Origin: Bacteroidales bacterium
Lineage (GTDB): Bacteria > Bacteroidota > Bacteroidia > Bacteroidales > WCHB1-69
Assembly (NCBI GenBank): GCA_017613015.1
Contig: JAGAEQ010000074.1
Coordinates: 1 to 48,036, forward strand
Length of the DNA: 48,036 nucleotides
Reading direction: 5' to 3'
Both the position numbers and the translations under genes were made by a program. Numbering within the stretch: the first letter of the stretch is position 1; each line of letters starts with the position of its first letter. Below are positions 34,589-41,978 of the stretch, one piece after another. The notes below the pieces were generated by a model that searched no databases, had not been told where the DNA came from, and saw nothing but the letters and a program-made list of their open reading frames with translations.

Positions 34589-36802
34589 CTACCGGCGAAC
34601 CTGCACCTTGGTGTTCAGCACGCCCTTGGCGGTCTGCAACTGCAAAATGTACAGGCCGGGAGCCAAGTCCTTCACGCTGAAGCTATGCTCGTCGGCATCC
34701 ACAGACTCCTGATACACCGTCTGACCGGCCAGATTGACCAGGCGCAGGGAGGTGAAACGGGAACCGGAACGCACCTGCATCTGCTCGGAAGCGGGATTCG
34801 GGTACACCAGCACACGGGTTTCCGGAGCCTGATGATCCGCCACGGAAACGCCTCCGTAGCTTCTGCCGGCCTGGAAAACCTCCATAGTCTTGAAATCCTG
34901 CAACCAGAACACGAGGTAGATGTTGTTGAAATTCTCCACCGAATGCTCCGTGGAATGGTTGATGGGGTCCTTGGAATCGTTCGGCAGGCGGTATTCGCCC
35001 TGGAACTCGTATTCCAAACGGATGGTCTTGGGATCGTTCTCCTTCAAGGTGATGGCCGTACCGGAATTCGCCGGAGTGAGGAATTTCTTCATCACATGGT
35101 GGAAGACCGTGTCCCAGTTGGCGGCAAACCTGGCCTCCCCGTAAGAGTTCAGGTATTCGTCGGCAATGTTACGGACGGTTTTCGTCTCCACCAAAGCGGC
35201 AAACAAACGGATGTCTCCCGAAATGTCCTTCAGGGGGTTCACGGTGATTTCCGCCGTGAATTTCTTTCCACCGTCATAGTCCAAACCGCCGCTCATTTCC
35301 ACAAACGAGGGTTTCTGTGCCTGTGCACGCAGTGTGGAGGCGGAATAGGAACCGGTGTTTCCGGCATAAATGGTGCCGTCCACCCGCAGCCAAGGCACGG
35401 AGGAAATGTTGTAATACGCACGGCGGTAATAGCCTTCCGTGGTGTAGTAGGGATCCCCGTTGCCGGGCCAGCCCATCTGGTACTTGATGCAGACCCAGTT
35501 GGTGTTGGCGTCCATAATCGCTTTCAGGTTGGCATTGCCCGCCTTGCAGGGGCTGCAAGTGGCCGAAGAGAAGGCTTCGTGCAGCACATTGCGCTGGGCC
35601 GCCCTGGTATAGGTTTCAAACGTGAACGACAGGGTGTCGGAGTTCAGTCCGGTCCCGTTGAGGTCGGAAAGCCACATCTGCACCGTGAGTTTTTTGTCAC
35701 TTTCCGTCGGGGTGTAGGGTTTGGCATGCGTCAGGGTGAATCCGGGGAAATAGCTCTTGAGATTCTTGCCCGACACGGTATCCATGGCTTCCACGCCGTC
35801 CACCAAATAATGGAACACATAGGAAGTCAGGGCATTCTCACCCGTAGTGGTGAAAGTGGCATAGATGGTTTTCGGGGTGTTGACCTTATGGAATTTCTCC
35901 ATGGAGGTGGAGGCCGCATGGGCACCCACGTCCGGGAGCTGGTTAACCGAGGCAAAATCATAGCCTATGTGTTTGTGGTCCAAGGAAATAGCACCCAAGG
36001 TCCACTTCTGCTCATCCACCACGCCCTTTTGCAGGTAAATCGCGTAGAAATTGGTGTTGGCCACGGCGGAGATATCACTGCCCACGGTGTGCACCGGAGC
36101 GCAAATCGAACGGGTGGAAGGGCTGATGCGGATAATGCTGTTCGGGTTCTCCATGACATACAGGTAGGGACCGCCCTCGGAAAGGGTGTCGTAGGCCAAA
36201 GCCCACATGTAGGTGGTCACCCGACCTAAGTTGGAGGCGGTGATGGTATTCAGCAAGGTGCCGCTCCGGGAAAACAGCTTGAGTTCCCGGCCCGGGAAAG
36301 CCACCCAGAAACCGCCGTTGCCATTGTCCGCATCCGGCGCATAGGTTATTGCCGCCGCATAGGTTCCGGAAGGAAGGGAAATGGTTTTCTCCACCCCGTT
36401 ATAGTTGGCATTCAGCTGATAAATGGCCGCACCGCCGTTCGTCGCGTACATGGACGTGCCATCATACGCTAATCCAGTAATGTAACTACCTGTGATATAA
36501 GAGGATTTCGGCACTCCCGTCACGGCAATGCTGTCCACCAGCTTGTGGTCAAAACCGATACGGTACAGACGCGCGGCGCTGGCGCAAGAAGAATAAATGT
36601 GTTTCCCGTCTGACACCGCTCCGATAGAGTAGCCAAACTTGGAGGAAACAGTGGTGTTAAACTGCACCTCCCAGCCGCCGGCGGACTTCTGTCCAAAAGC
36701 CGGATCATCAGCATACTCCATGCTGACGGAAGGTGTCAGCTGCGCGAAGGCGAAACCGCCGAAGCAGGCGCACAGCAACAGGCTTGCAATCTTCTTTTTC
36801 AT
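34589..36802 (-). CDS. Secreted beta-propeller/Omp28-like protein with type A T9SS sorting domain
   Basis: About 737 residues from ATG 36802 (MKKKIASLLLCACFGGFAFA), chosen because it begins a proper signal peptide; an in-frame ATG at 36826 would put eight extra residues before it. Residues ~30-270 form a beta-propeller-like region (GLAYDGTSMYATNGGAAIYQ; GFWVAFPGRELKLFSRSG) related to the gene at 39.1-40.2 kb. Residues ~395-650 match the Omp28-related thioredoxin-like domain with a CxxC (EAFSSATCSPCKAGNANLK; then YYNISSVPWLRVDGTIYAG). The last ~75 residues are a type A sorting domain (VLVYPNPASEQMQVRSG; LAPGLYILQLQTAKG). It should be secreted by the T9SS to the cell surface, perhaps acting on disulfides or binding ligands there. 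It lies 27 bases after the Omp28 lipoprotein gene, in the same operon. Confidence 0.9.
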   Translation of the reverse strand: MKKKIASLLLCACFGGFAFAQLTPSVSMEYADDPAFGQKSAGGWEVQFNTTVSSKFGYSIGAVSDGKHIYSSCASAARLYRIGFDHKLVDSIAVTGVPKSSYITGSYITGLAYDGTSMYATNGGAAIYQLNANYNGVEKTISLPSGTYAAAITYAPDADNGNGGFWVAFPGRELKLFSRSGTLLNTITASNLGRVTTYMWALAYDTLSEGGPYLYVMENPNSIIRISPSTRSICAPVHTVGSDISAVANTNFYAIYLQKGVVDEQKWTLGAISLDHKHIGYDFASVNQLPDVGAHAASTSMEKFHKVNTPKTIYATFTTTGENALTSYVFHYLVDGVEAMDTVSGKNLKSYFPGFTLTHAKPYTPTESDKKLTVQMWLSDLNGTGLNSDTLSFTFETYTRAAQRNVLHEAFSSATCSPCKAGNANLKAIMDANTNWVCIKYQMGWPGNGDPYYTTEGYYRRAYYNISSVPWLRVDGTIYAGNTGSYSASTLRAQAQKPSFVEMSGGLDYDGGKKFTAEITVNPLKDISGDIRLFAALVETKTVRNIADEYLNSYGEARFAANWDTVFHHVMKKFLTPANSGTAITLKENDPKTIRLEYEFQGEYRLPNDSKDPINHSTEHSVENFNNIYLVFWLQDFKTMEVFQAGRSYGGVSVADHQAPETRVLVYPNPASEQMQVRSGSRFTSLRLVNLAGQTVYQESVDADEHSFSVKDLAPGLYILQLQTAKGVLNTKVQVRR

Positions 36803-36829
36803 AGGGAAAAACCTTTCTGTATACAATTA

Positions 36830-37804
36830 TTATTTATACGACATCGTGCTCTTGCACACATTGATGACCGGCAGCGGGAAGTAGTCTTCCGGATTGCTGG
36901 TGTTGGTGGCTTTGTTCGCCACGAAGCAAATCACCTCCATGTCGTCCAGCACGGCGGGAATGTTCCCCCTGCCCAAGTTTGCAGGAATGGTATATTCATA
37001 GGTTTTTGTAATCACATTGTCCTTGCCCGTGCCCTTGTATTCGAACATGTCTCCCTTCAAACCGGTGATATAGGCACGCAACATGTGGTTGTGGGTGTAG
37101 TTGGTGCCGTCCCAACGTTCGGGATAATGCGTGGCGGCTCCGCTCTGCGGGCCCTTGATGTTGTTCTGAATCAAGGCGACGTTCATGATATAGGAAGTGG
37201 CGCTTGCATCCTTCGGTGCCGAGGTGAAGCACACCTGCGTGGTCACCGTCAGTTTGCGGGAAGCTTTGTCCAAAGTGGCCTTGGCAGCGATATTGGCCTC
37301 TGCCGTCTCCGCCATGAATTTGGTGGACAGATTCTGGAAAAGTGAGCGGTCCATTCCGTAACCGGAGGTCGTGGAGGAACCGAGGTTCACCGTAATATAC
37401 CTGCGGTTCACATAACCTGCAGGGAAACCGAAACCTTTGGCTATACCCAGCGTTCTCAGCAAAGTATACCCTTCGTCTGTCGTGTATTCAGGGGTTCTCC
37501 CTTCGGCATAGTTGCCGCAATGCACATTAATGGAATAGAATTTTCCGGGATATTGCTCCGCAAGCTGATCGCACAATTTGTGTCCGGCAGGGCAATACTG
37601 GCATCCCAGGCCCGTCAGTTCCTCAATCAGGATAGCCCTTGTCTGCGCCTCAGTGCTGACAAAAACCTCGGTGTTTCCACTTCCACCGGAAGAAGAATTC
37701 CCTTTTCCTTCTTTGTCTTTCGTTTTTTCATCATCCTTGCAAGATGTGAGCGTGACGGCCATGCCTGCCAAAAGGCACAATCCTACATACAAAAACCTTT
37801 TCAT
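36830..37804 (-). CDS. Omp28-related lipoprotein
   Basis: A 324-residue lipoprotein with lipobox LTSC (Cys about residue 22), followed by a Lys/Asp/Ser/Gly-rich linker (~23-50). The rest resembles the Omp28 family seen first in Porphyromonas: a thioredoxin-like start with LIEELTGLGCQYCPAGHKLC (CxxC), then GKFYSINVHCGNYA and FPAGYVNRRYI. The C-terminal part is beta-rich. It is probably an outer-membrane, surface-exposed lipoprotein; the physiological role of Omp28 proteins is unclear, although one is described as an adhesin. Its promoter box lies 37 bases upstream. The downstream gene carries a second Omp28-like domain joined to a propeller. Confidence 0.88.
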   Translation of the reverse strand: MKRFLYVGLCLLAGMAVTLTSCKDDEKTKDKEGKGNSSSGGSGNTEVFVSTEAQTRAILIEELTGLGCQYCPAGHKLCDQLAEQYPGKFYSINVHCGNYAEGRTPEYTTDEGYTLLRTLGIAKGFGFPAGYVNRRYITVNLGSSTTSGYGMDRSLFQNLSTKFMAETAEANIAAKATLDKASRKLTVTTQVCFTSAPKDASATSYIMNVALIQNNIKGPQSGAATHYPERWDGTNYTHNHMLRAYITGLKGDMFEYKGTGKDNVITKTYEYTIPANLGRGNIPAVLDDMEVICFVANKATNTSNPEDYFPLPVINVCKSTMSYK

Positions 37805-37840
37805 AATTTTTCTTTATTTGGTTTATACTAAAAAAACGCG

Positions 37841-37848
37841 CAAATATA
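37841..37848 (-). promoter_or_regulatory. Promoter -7 box for the Omp28 operon
   Basis: On the minus strand TATATTTG followed by CGCG, 37 bases before the Omp28 lipoprotein ATG. The -33 region is unclear. Confidence 0.55.
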
Positions 37849-37923
37849 AACATATTTTGAACACCATTCGCCTATTGAAAAATAAAAAATTTTTATCTTC
37901 CGGAAACATGTGCGGATTTTAGC

Positions 37924-37931
37924 TACTTTTG
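37924..37931 (+). promoter_or_regulatory. Promoter -7 box of tRNA-Ser
   Basis: TACTTTTG followed by CACTT, preceded by GGATTTTAGC. It ends only 5 bases before the first base of the tRNA, so the primary transcript should begin at or very near tRNA position 1. Confidence 0.6.
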
Positions 37932-37936
37932 CACTT

Positions 37937-38021
37937 GGAAAGATGGCAGAGTGGTCGATTGCATCGGTCTTGAAAACCGACGACTGTAACAGGTCCGGGG
38001 GTTCGAATCCCTCTCTTTCCG
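37937..38021 (+). tRNA. tRNA-Ser (anticodon TGA)
   Basis: An 85-base class II tRNA. The acceptor GGAAAGA pairs with TCTTTCC. The anticodon stem TCGGT/ACCGA encloses CTTGAAA, giving TGA. A variable arm follows, then the T arm with GGTTCGAATCC. The discriminator base is G, as usual for Ser. CCA is not encoded. Confidence 0.96.
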
Positions 38022-38026
38022 CTGAA

Positions 38027-38053
38027 AAAAAGGCTTCCGCAAGGAGCCTTTTT
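38027..38053. terminator. Terminator between tRNA-Ser and the lytic transglycosylase gene
   Basis: AAAAAGGCT (38027-38035) and AGCCTTTTT (38045-38053) form a 9-bp stem with a 9-base loop. It can serve tRNA-Ser (plus) and the convergent gene ending at 38057 (minus). Confidence 0.8.
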
Positions 38054-38056
38054 GCA

Positions 38057-39064
38057 TCACCGCCCTTTGAACAGGGCTTCCGGGGTGGTTTCCCGCATCT
38101 GTTTGCGGTAGCTCATCGCATCCGCTTTCGGAAGGAAAATCCGGTACTGCTTGCCGGAAACGTTCGGAAGGGAGGTTCCCCGCAGCCACGGATTGCTTTG
38201 TTTCAATAACTTATAGGAGACCCCGCGTTGCAGGGCGTAGTTCCGCAAATCGGCGATGCTCGTGTCCGCCAACAGGGTGTCCATCGCAATCGGCTGGTAC
38301 AAATCGCATTGGCGCAGGCATACGCCGTAGCGTTCCGGACGCTTGAACAGCAGTTTTATCGCCAAAATGCGGTACACGTAGCGGGAGGTCTCGTCGTTCA
38401 GGTACAAATCCCAGTACACTTGGGTATGCTGGGCGGCCGCAGCCTTTCCGTAGCCGCCGTAACCCATGTTATAACCGGCTGCGGCCGCAGTCCAGGAGCC
38501 GCATTTCGCCTTTGAGGCCTTCAAATACGCGCAAGCCGCCTCCGTCGCTTTGGCCACATCGTAGCGCTCGTCCACGAAATCCGTGATTTCCAGGCCGTAG
38601 CTCTGCCCCGTCGCTTTCAGGAACTGCCAGAATCCCGCCGCCTTGGCCGGTGACACCACGTTGAGCAGGCCGCTCTCTATGACCGCCAAGTACTTGAAAT
38701 CGTCCGGCACGCCGTTTTTCTTCAAAATGGGTTCCATGACAGGAAACCAGCGGTTGGCCCGCTTCATCAGCAGCAGGAGGTTGGACTGCCAGTACACATT
38801 GACCAGCAGCTCCCTGTCCAAGGCTTCGCGCACATCCGAACGGTCCAGAGGCACGTCCTCACCGGCAAAAGTCAGGCTGTCCGGCAGCGGAGGGGACAGC
38901 AAACGGTATTGTTCCGCAAAAGCCTGTCCGTACTCCTCCCTCCCGTCCGGGGAATGGAAACGTCCGGACAGCAGCAGGCAGGCCGCCGCCAGCAGCAGCG
39001 CCACCGACAAGCCGAGGCCCAAACGCCTCCATCCTAAGCTGTGTTTTTCCTCACGCATGAGCAT
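38057..39064 (-). CDS. Membrane-anchored lytic transglycosylase (SLT domain, MltD-like)
   Basis: About 335 residues from ATG 39064 (MLMREEKHS); ATG 39058 is equally possible, while an upstream ATG at 39088 would overlap the preceding gene by 14 bases. A membrane segment (LSVALLLAAACLLLSG) anchors it. The SLT domain has the catalytic Glu in YLAVIESGLLNVVSPAKAAG, then FWQFLKATGQSYGLEI and AAAAGYNMGYGGYGKA. A C-terminal region (ADLRNYALQRGVSYKLLKQS and beyond) is LysM-like in layout. The enzyme cleaves peptidoglycan glycan strands to 1,6-anhydro ends in the periplasm. It follows the propeller gene closely and probably shares its transcript. Confidence 0.92.
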   Translation of the reverse strand: MLMREEKHSLGWRRLGLGLSVALLLAAACLLLSGRFHSPDGREEYGQAFAEQYRLLSPPLPDSLTFAGEDVPLDRSDVREALDRELLVNVYWQSNLLLLMKRANRWFPVMEPILKKNGVPDDFKYLAVIESGLLNVVSPAKAAGFWQFLKATGQSYGLEITDFVDERYDVAKATEAACAYLKASKAKCGSWTAAAAGYNMGYGGYGKAAAAQHTQVYWDLYLNDETSRYVYRILAIKLLFKRPERYGVCLRQCDLYQPIAMDTLLADTSIADLRNYALQRGVSYKLLKQSNPWLRGTSLPNVSGKQYRIFLPKADAMSYRKQMRETTPEALFKGR

Positions 39065-39074
39065 GCGGCAAAAA

Positions 39075-40166
39075 TTATTTTTTGACAAATTTGCGTATCG
39101 TGGCGGTTTCCCCGTTCAGACGCAGGGTATACACACCCCTGCTGAGATGGAAAACATTGATTTGAAAGTTGTTTTCTGCAACGGCGGCCTGATAGACAAC
39201 CTGACCAAGCGAATTGACAATCTGAACGCTATGGCAATTTTCCGCACAAACGTTCAACACCGCGCCCACCGGGTTGGGGAAAATGGAAACTTCCGGCCGC
39301 TTTTCGATTTGCACACAAGAGGACTCTGAAGTGTCCTTCGCGTACACCTTGAACACACCAACCAAATTGGGATCCTGCTGCGCATTCGCCATAATGACGA
39401 AGGTGTTGGAAACGAGTGCCGTTGTTCCGAACGCACCGCCAGCCATGCCCTTTATTCCGGGCATGATTCTACTAAGGTCCACCCGGACATTTGTAAGCGT
39501 ATCGGCAAGAATATCATACTGTTGAAACACACAATCGGCCGAATCCCCTCTTATTTGGGCGAAAAGCCAGAGGAAAGGCCCGCCTTCGGTATGGTTATCA
39601 TACACCGAAGAGAAGACATTGTTCGGCTGAACATGAGCCGTGTCCACAATTTTTCCGGTTTTGTCCACCAAGTACAAGTCCGACCAGTTACCGACCCAAA
39701 AGCCTTCCCGATCGGGGTCATACGAGCAGTGGCGAATGGTGCGAATCTGCGTGGGAATGATGGAAACCAGCGTTTTGTTCGCAAGGTCCAGTTGATAGAT
39801 ATTCGTGTCCAAGGTTCCGCCATAAAAATAGGTGCCGTCGAAGGTCAGGTCACGCAGCTGGCTGACACCCTCAATGTCAAACCCTTCTACAAGTTTATGG
39901 CTATCAAGGTCATATTTGTAGAAAGCGTGTCCGCCTGTAGGAGTGGACTGCCAACTACAGGCGTAAATGAAATTGCCGTCAGTGGCAATGCCTTGCTGCC
40001 CGGCACTGCTGAGGCTGAAACTTGAGAGAAGCTCCCAAGTGACCAAGGAGGACGTGTCCGTGGTGTCGGACTTTGTGGAAAATGTCACGTTGTAATCAAC
40101 GCCGTTCTGCGCATTCACCGCACAAACGGCGGAACACAGCGCCAAGATGCCAAAAAACCTTTTCAT
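39075..40166 (-). CDS. Secreted beta-propeller protein with type A T9SS sorting domain
   Basis: About 363 residues from ATG 40166 (MKRFFGILALCSAVCAVNAQ), a clean signal peptide; ATG 40172 would add two residues. Residues ~45-280 are propeller-like repeats (GIATDGNFIYACSW; LTFDGTYFYGGTLDTNIYQL; EGFWVGNWSDLYLVDKTGK) clearly related to the first half of the 34.6-36.8 kb protein. The C-terminal ~70 residues are a type A sorting domain (VSIFPNPVGAVLNVCAENC; LSRGVYTLRLNGETATIRKF). It should reach the cell surface through the T9SS. Substrate or ligand unknown. A promoter box lies about 40 bases upstream; the lytic transglycosylase gene follows within 11 bases. Confidence 0.88.
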   Translation of the reverse strand: MKRFFGILALCSAVCAVNAQNGVDYNVTFSTKSDTTDTSSLVTWELLSSFSLSSAGQQGIATDGNFIYACSWQSTPTGGHAFYKYDLDSHKLVEGFDIEGVSQLRDLTFDGTYFYGGTLDTNIYQLDLANKTLVSIIPTQIRTIRHCSYDPDREGFWVGNWSDLYLVDKTGKIVDTAHVQPNNVFSSVYDNHTEGGPFLWLFAQIRGDSADCVFQQYDILADTLTNVRVDLSRIMPGIKGMAGGAFGTTALVSNTFVIMANAQQDPNLVGVFKVYAKDTSESSCVQIEKRPEVSIFPNPVGAVLNVCAENCHSVQIVNSLGQVVYQAAVAENNFQINVFHLSRGVYTLRLNGETATIRKFVKK

Positions 40167-40209
40167 AACCAATGGATTAAAAAAATTTCACTGCTTTTGC
40201 AAAAACATG

Positions 40210-40235
40210 CAAATGTAGCTAAAATCCCCTTTCGG
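40210..40235 (-). promoter_or_regulatory. Promoter of the propeller-transglycosylase unit
   Basis: On the minus strand: CCG, 15 bases ending GGATTTTAGC, then TACATTTG (40217-40210) and CATG. The GGATTTTAGCTAC block is shared with the tRNA-Ser promoter. Confidence 0.65.
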
Positions 40236-40297
40236 GAAACCGGAGCACGCACAAAAATTTCTTTTGGGGAAAAGAACGGGAATTGCCCGGAAAATGC

Positions 40298-40305
40298 TAT
40301 TTTTG
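40298..40305 (+). promoter_or_regulatory. Candidate promoter -7 box of the ECF sigma operon
   Basis: TATTTTTG followed by CCC, with TTG at 40283-40285 twelve bases before it. The leader to the sigma-factor ATG is about 90 bases. Confidence 0.5.
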
Positions 40306-40401
40306 CCCAACGGAGGGAAACGCCCGGATTTTTCCTGAAAAATCCGGAAAATGCGGTAACATTCCGTCCGAAAATTACGTCTTTGTAAGCAACAGGGCGC
40401 C

Positions 40402-40932
40402 ATGTATGACGAGAAAACGCTGATTCGGGAATGCATAGCCGGAAACCGCCGGGCGGAAAAGCAGCTGTATGACAAGTACAGTGCGCTGTTTCTGGGCATC
40501 TGCCTGCGGTATGCGGACAGCCGGGAGGAAGCCGAAGACATGCTGGTGTCGGGGTTCATGCGGATTTTCACCCACCTTTCCGACTATGAGGGGAAAGGCT
40601 CTTTCGAAGGGTGGATGAAACGCCTCATGGTCAGCCAGGCGGTGGACGAGGTGCGAAAACGGAAACCGCAGCCGGAACCCCTCACGGAAGCGCAGGCCGT
40701 GGCGGAAGGAGACGGAATCCTCCAGCCGCTCGCACGCCTGCAAGCCCGGGACGTGGTGAAAGCCTTGCGGCATCTGCCGGAGGCCCAGCGGAGCGTTTTC
40801 AGCCTGTCCGTCATTGACGGCTATGCGCATCGGGAAATCGCGCGCATGCTTTCCATCACGGAGGGTGCCGTGCGGGTGTATCTGCACAAAGCGAAACGAA
40901 AACTGCAAGTGTTGCTAAAAGAATACGAATAA
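40402..40932 (+). CDS. ECF-type RNA polymerase sigma factor
   Basis: A 176-residue sigma factor. Region 2 runs through KQLYDKYSALFLGICLRYAD, then EEAEDMLVSGFMRIFTHLSD and SFEGWMKRLMVSQAVDEVRK. Region 4 runs through LRHLPEAQRSVFSLSVIDGY, then AHREIARMLSITEGAVRVYL with a helix-turn-helix. It begins MYDEKTLIRECIAG, typical of Bacteroidota ECF factors. The next gene starts 2 bases later and encodes a membrane protein with an N-terminal piece resembling cytoplasmic anti-sigma-like regions and a T9SS sorting domain at the other end. The likely model is regulation of the sigma factor by that protein, but it is inference. It is not closely similar to the sigma factor at 12.9 kb. Confidence 0.93.
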   Translation: MYDEKTLIRECIAGNRRAEKQLYDKYSALFLGICLRYADSREEAEDMLVSGFMRIFTHLSDYEGKGSFEGWMKRLMVSQAVDEVRKRKPQPEPLTEAQAVAEGDGILQPLARLQARDVVKALRHLPEAQRSVFSLSVIDGYAHREIARMLSITEGAVRVYLHKAKRKLQVLLKEYE

Positions 40933-40934
40933 AT

Positions 40935-41834
40935 ATGGGAAAAACCTTGGAAAACCAAATCAGAACGCTGATGGAGAACTTTGGTGAGACGCCGTCCTCC
41001 CACGCCTGGGATGCGCTTTCCGGTCAATTGGACGCCTTGCACGCGGGGGCGCAAGCCGCCGCACAAGGGATGCAAGCCGCTCCGAAGGCGGCGGCGCAAG
41101 GAGGATGGGGTTCGTTCTTGGGCTCCGCCGCCGCCAAGCTAAGCATAGGGGCCGCGCTCGTCGGAGGTGTCACCTCTGTGGCAGTGATGCTGTGGAAACC
41201 CGGCAGCGGGACCTCCACCGGAGAGGCGCCTTCCGCGCCGAGACCGGCCCTCACCGACACCGCCGCCCTTTCCGTTCCGGAAACGGAGGCCGCAGCCGCC
41301 GAGGCATTTGAACGTTCCGCCGAACCGGCAAGCGAACAGGCGTTCAGCAACACCACCTTCAGCGAAGGCGTTCCCTACCACCTGCTGACCGAAGTGAGTG
41401 GAAACAACCAAGAAACCAACGTTTTACAAGAAAGCAAAGCAACTCCCGTAACGGAAAAGGCGGCGACGGAGCAAAAAACCGAAAAGGCCGTTTCCGTTTT
41501 AGGGAACACACAAAAACCGGCTGAACGCAAGGCTCCGGCCACGGAGACGGAAGAAGAGACCGCCCTCCCCCAGCCGGACATCCGCATCCCCAACGTGATT
41601 TCGCCCAACGGCGACAACATCAACGACTTCCTTGTGATTGAAAACCTCCACCTGACCGAAAAAAACCAATTGGTCATCTACAACCGCAACGGCAGAATCA
41701 TCTACGAAAAACGCGCCTATGACAACAGCTGGAACGCGGAAAACCTGCCCGAAGGCCTTTATTTGTACTGGTTTTCTTTTGAATACGGCGGAAAAGAGTT
41801 CATGCGCCAAGGGAGCATCCGCGTCATCCGGTAG
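40935..41834 (+). CDS. Single-pass membrane protein with C-terminal type B (CHU_C) T9SS domain; putative anti-sigma-like partner
   Basis: A 299-residue protein. Residues 1-~60 are predicted cytoplasmic and start MGKTLENQIRTLMENFGETP, then SSHAWDALSGQLDAL, a Trp/Leu pattern common in Bacteroidota proteins encoded after ECF sigma genes. One membrane segment (~64-86, KLSIGAALVGGVTSVAVMLW) is not followed by a signal-peptidase site. Residues ~87-215 are a low-complexity Ala/Glu/Pro/Thr linker. Residues ~216-299 are a gliding-motility/type B sorting domain (IPNVISPNGDNINDFLVIEN; QLVIYNRNGRIIYEKRAYDN). A T9SS sorting domain on a protein tethered in the inner membrane is odd; it could sense the secretion machine rather than be secreted. 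Two bases separate it from the sigma gene, so they are one operon. Confidence 0.88.
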   Translation: MGKTLENQIRTLMENFGETPSSHAWDALSGQLDALHAGAQAAAQGMQAAPKAAAQGGWGSFLGSAAAKLSIGAALVGGVTSVAVMLWKPGSGTSTGEAPSAPRPALTDTAALSVPETEAAAAEAFERSAEPASEQAFSNTTFSEGVPYHLLTEVSGNNQETNVLQESKATPVTEKAATEQKTEKAVSVLGNTQKPAERKAPATETEEETALPQPDIRIPNVISPNGDNINDFLVIENLHLTEKNQLVIYNRNGRIIYEKRAYDNSWNAENLPEGLYLYWFSFEYGGKEFMRQGSIRVIR

Positions 41835-41978
41835 TTTGGGCTTGACTGGCGGCGGCGGAAGGGAAAAGCGACACGAAAATTTTTATCGTCCGGGGTGGGC
41901 TGCGTATTGGGATTTTATGGAACTTTGCAACCGCGCGGGACGAACGCGCAAAACCATGAACCGTAAGCTTTATCACGC

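Noticed and set aside
34511-36229. Long open frames antisense to coding genes (also 15950-17800, 24956-27121, 31774-32565)
   Set aside because: They mirror the real genes in a GC-rich third-position context, show no domain, signal or start context, and are His/Arg/Val-rich shadows.
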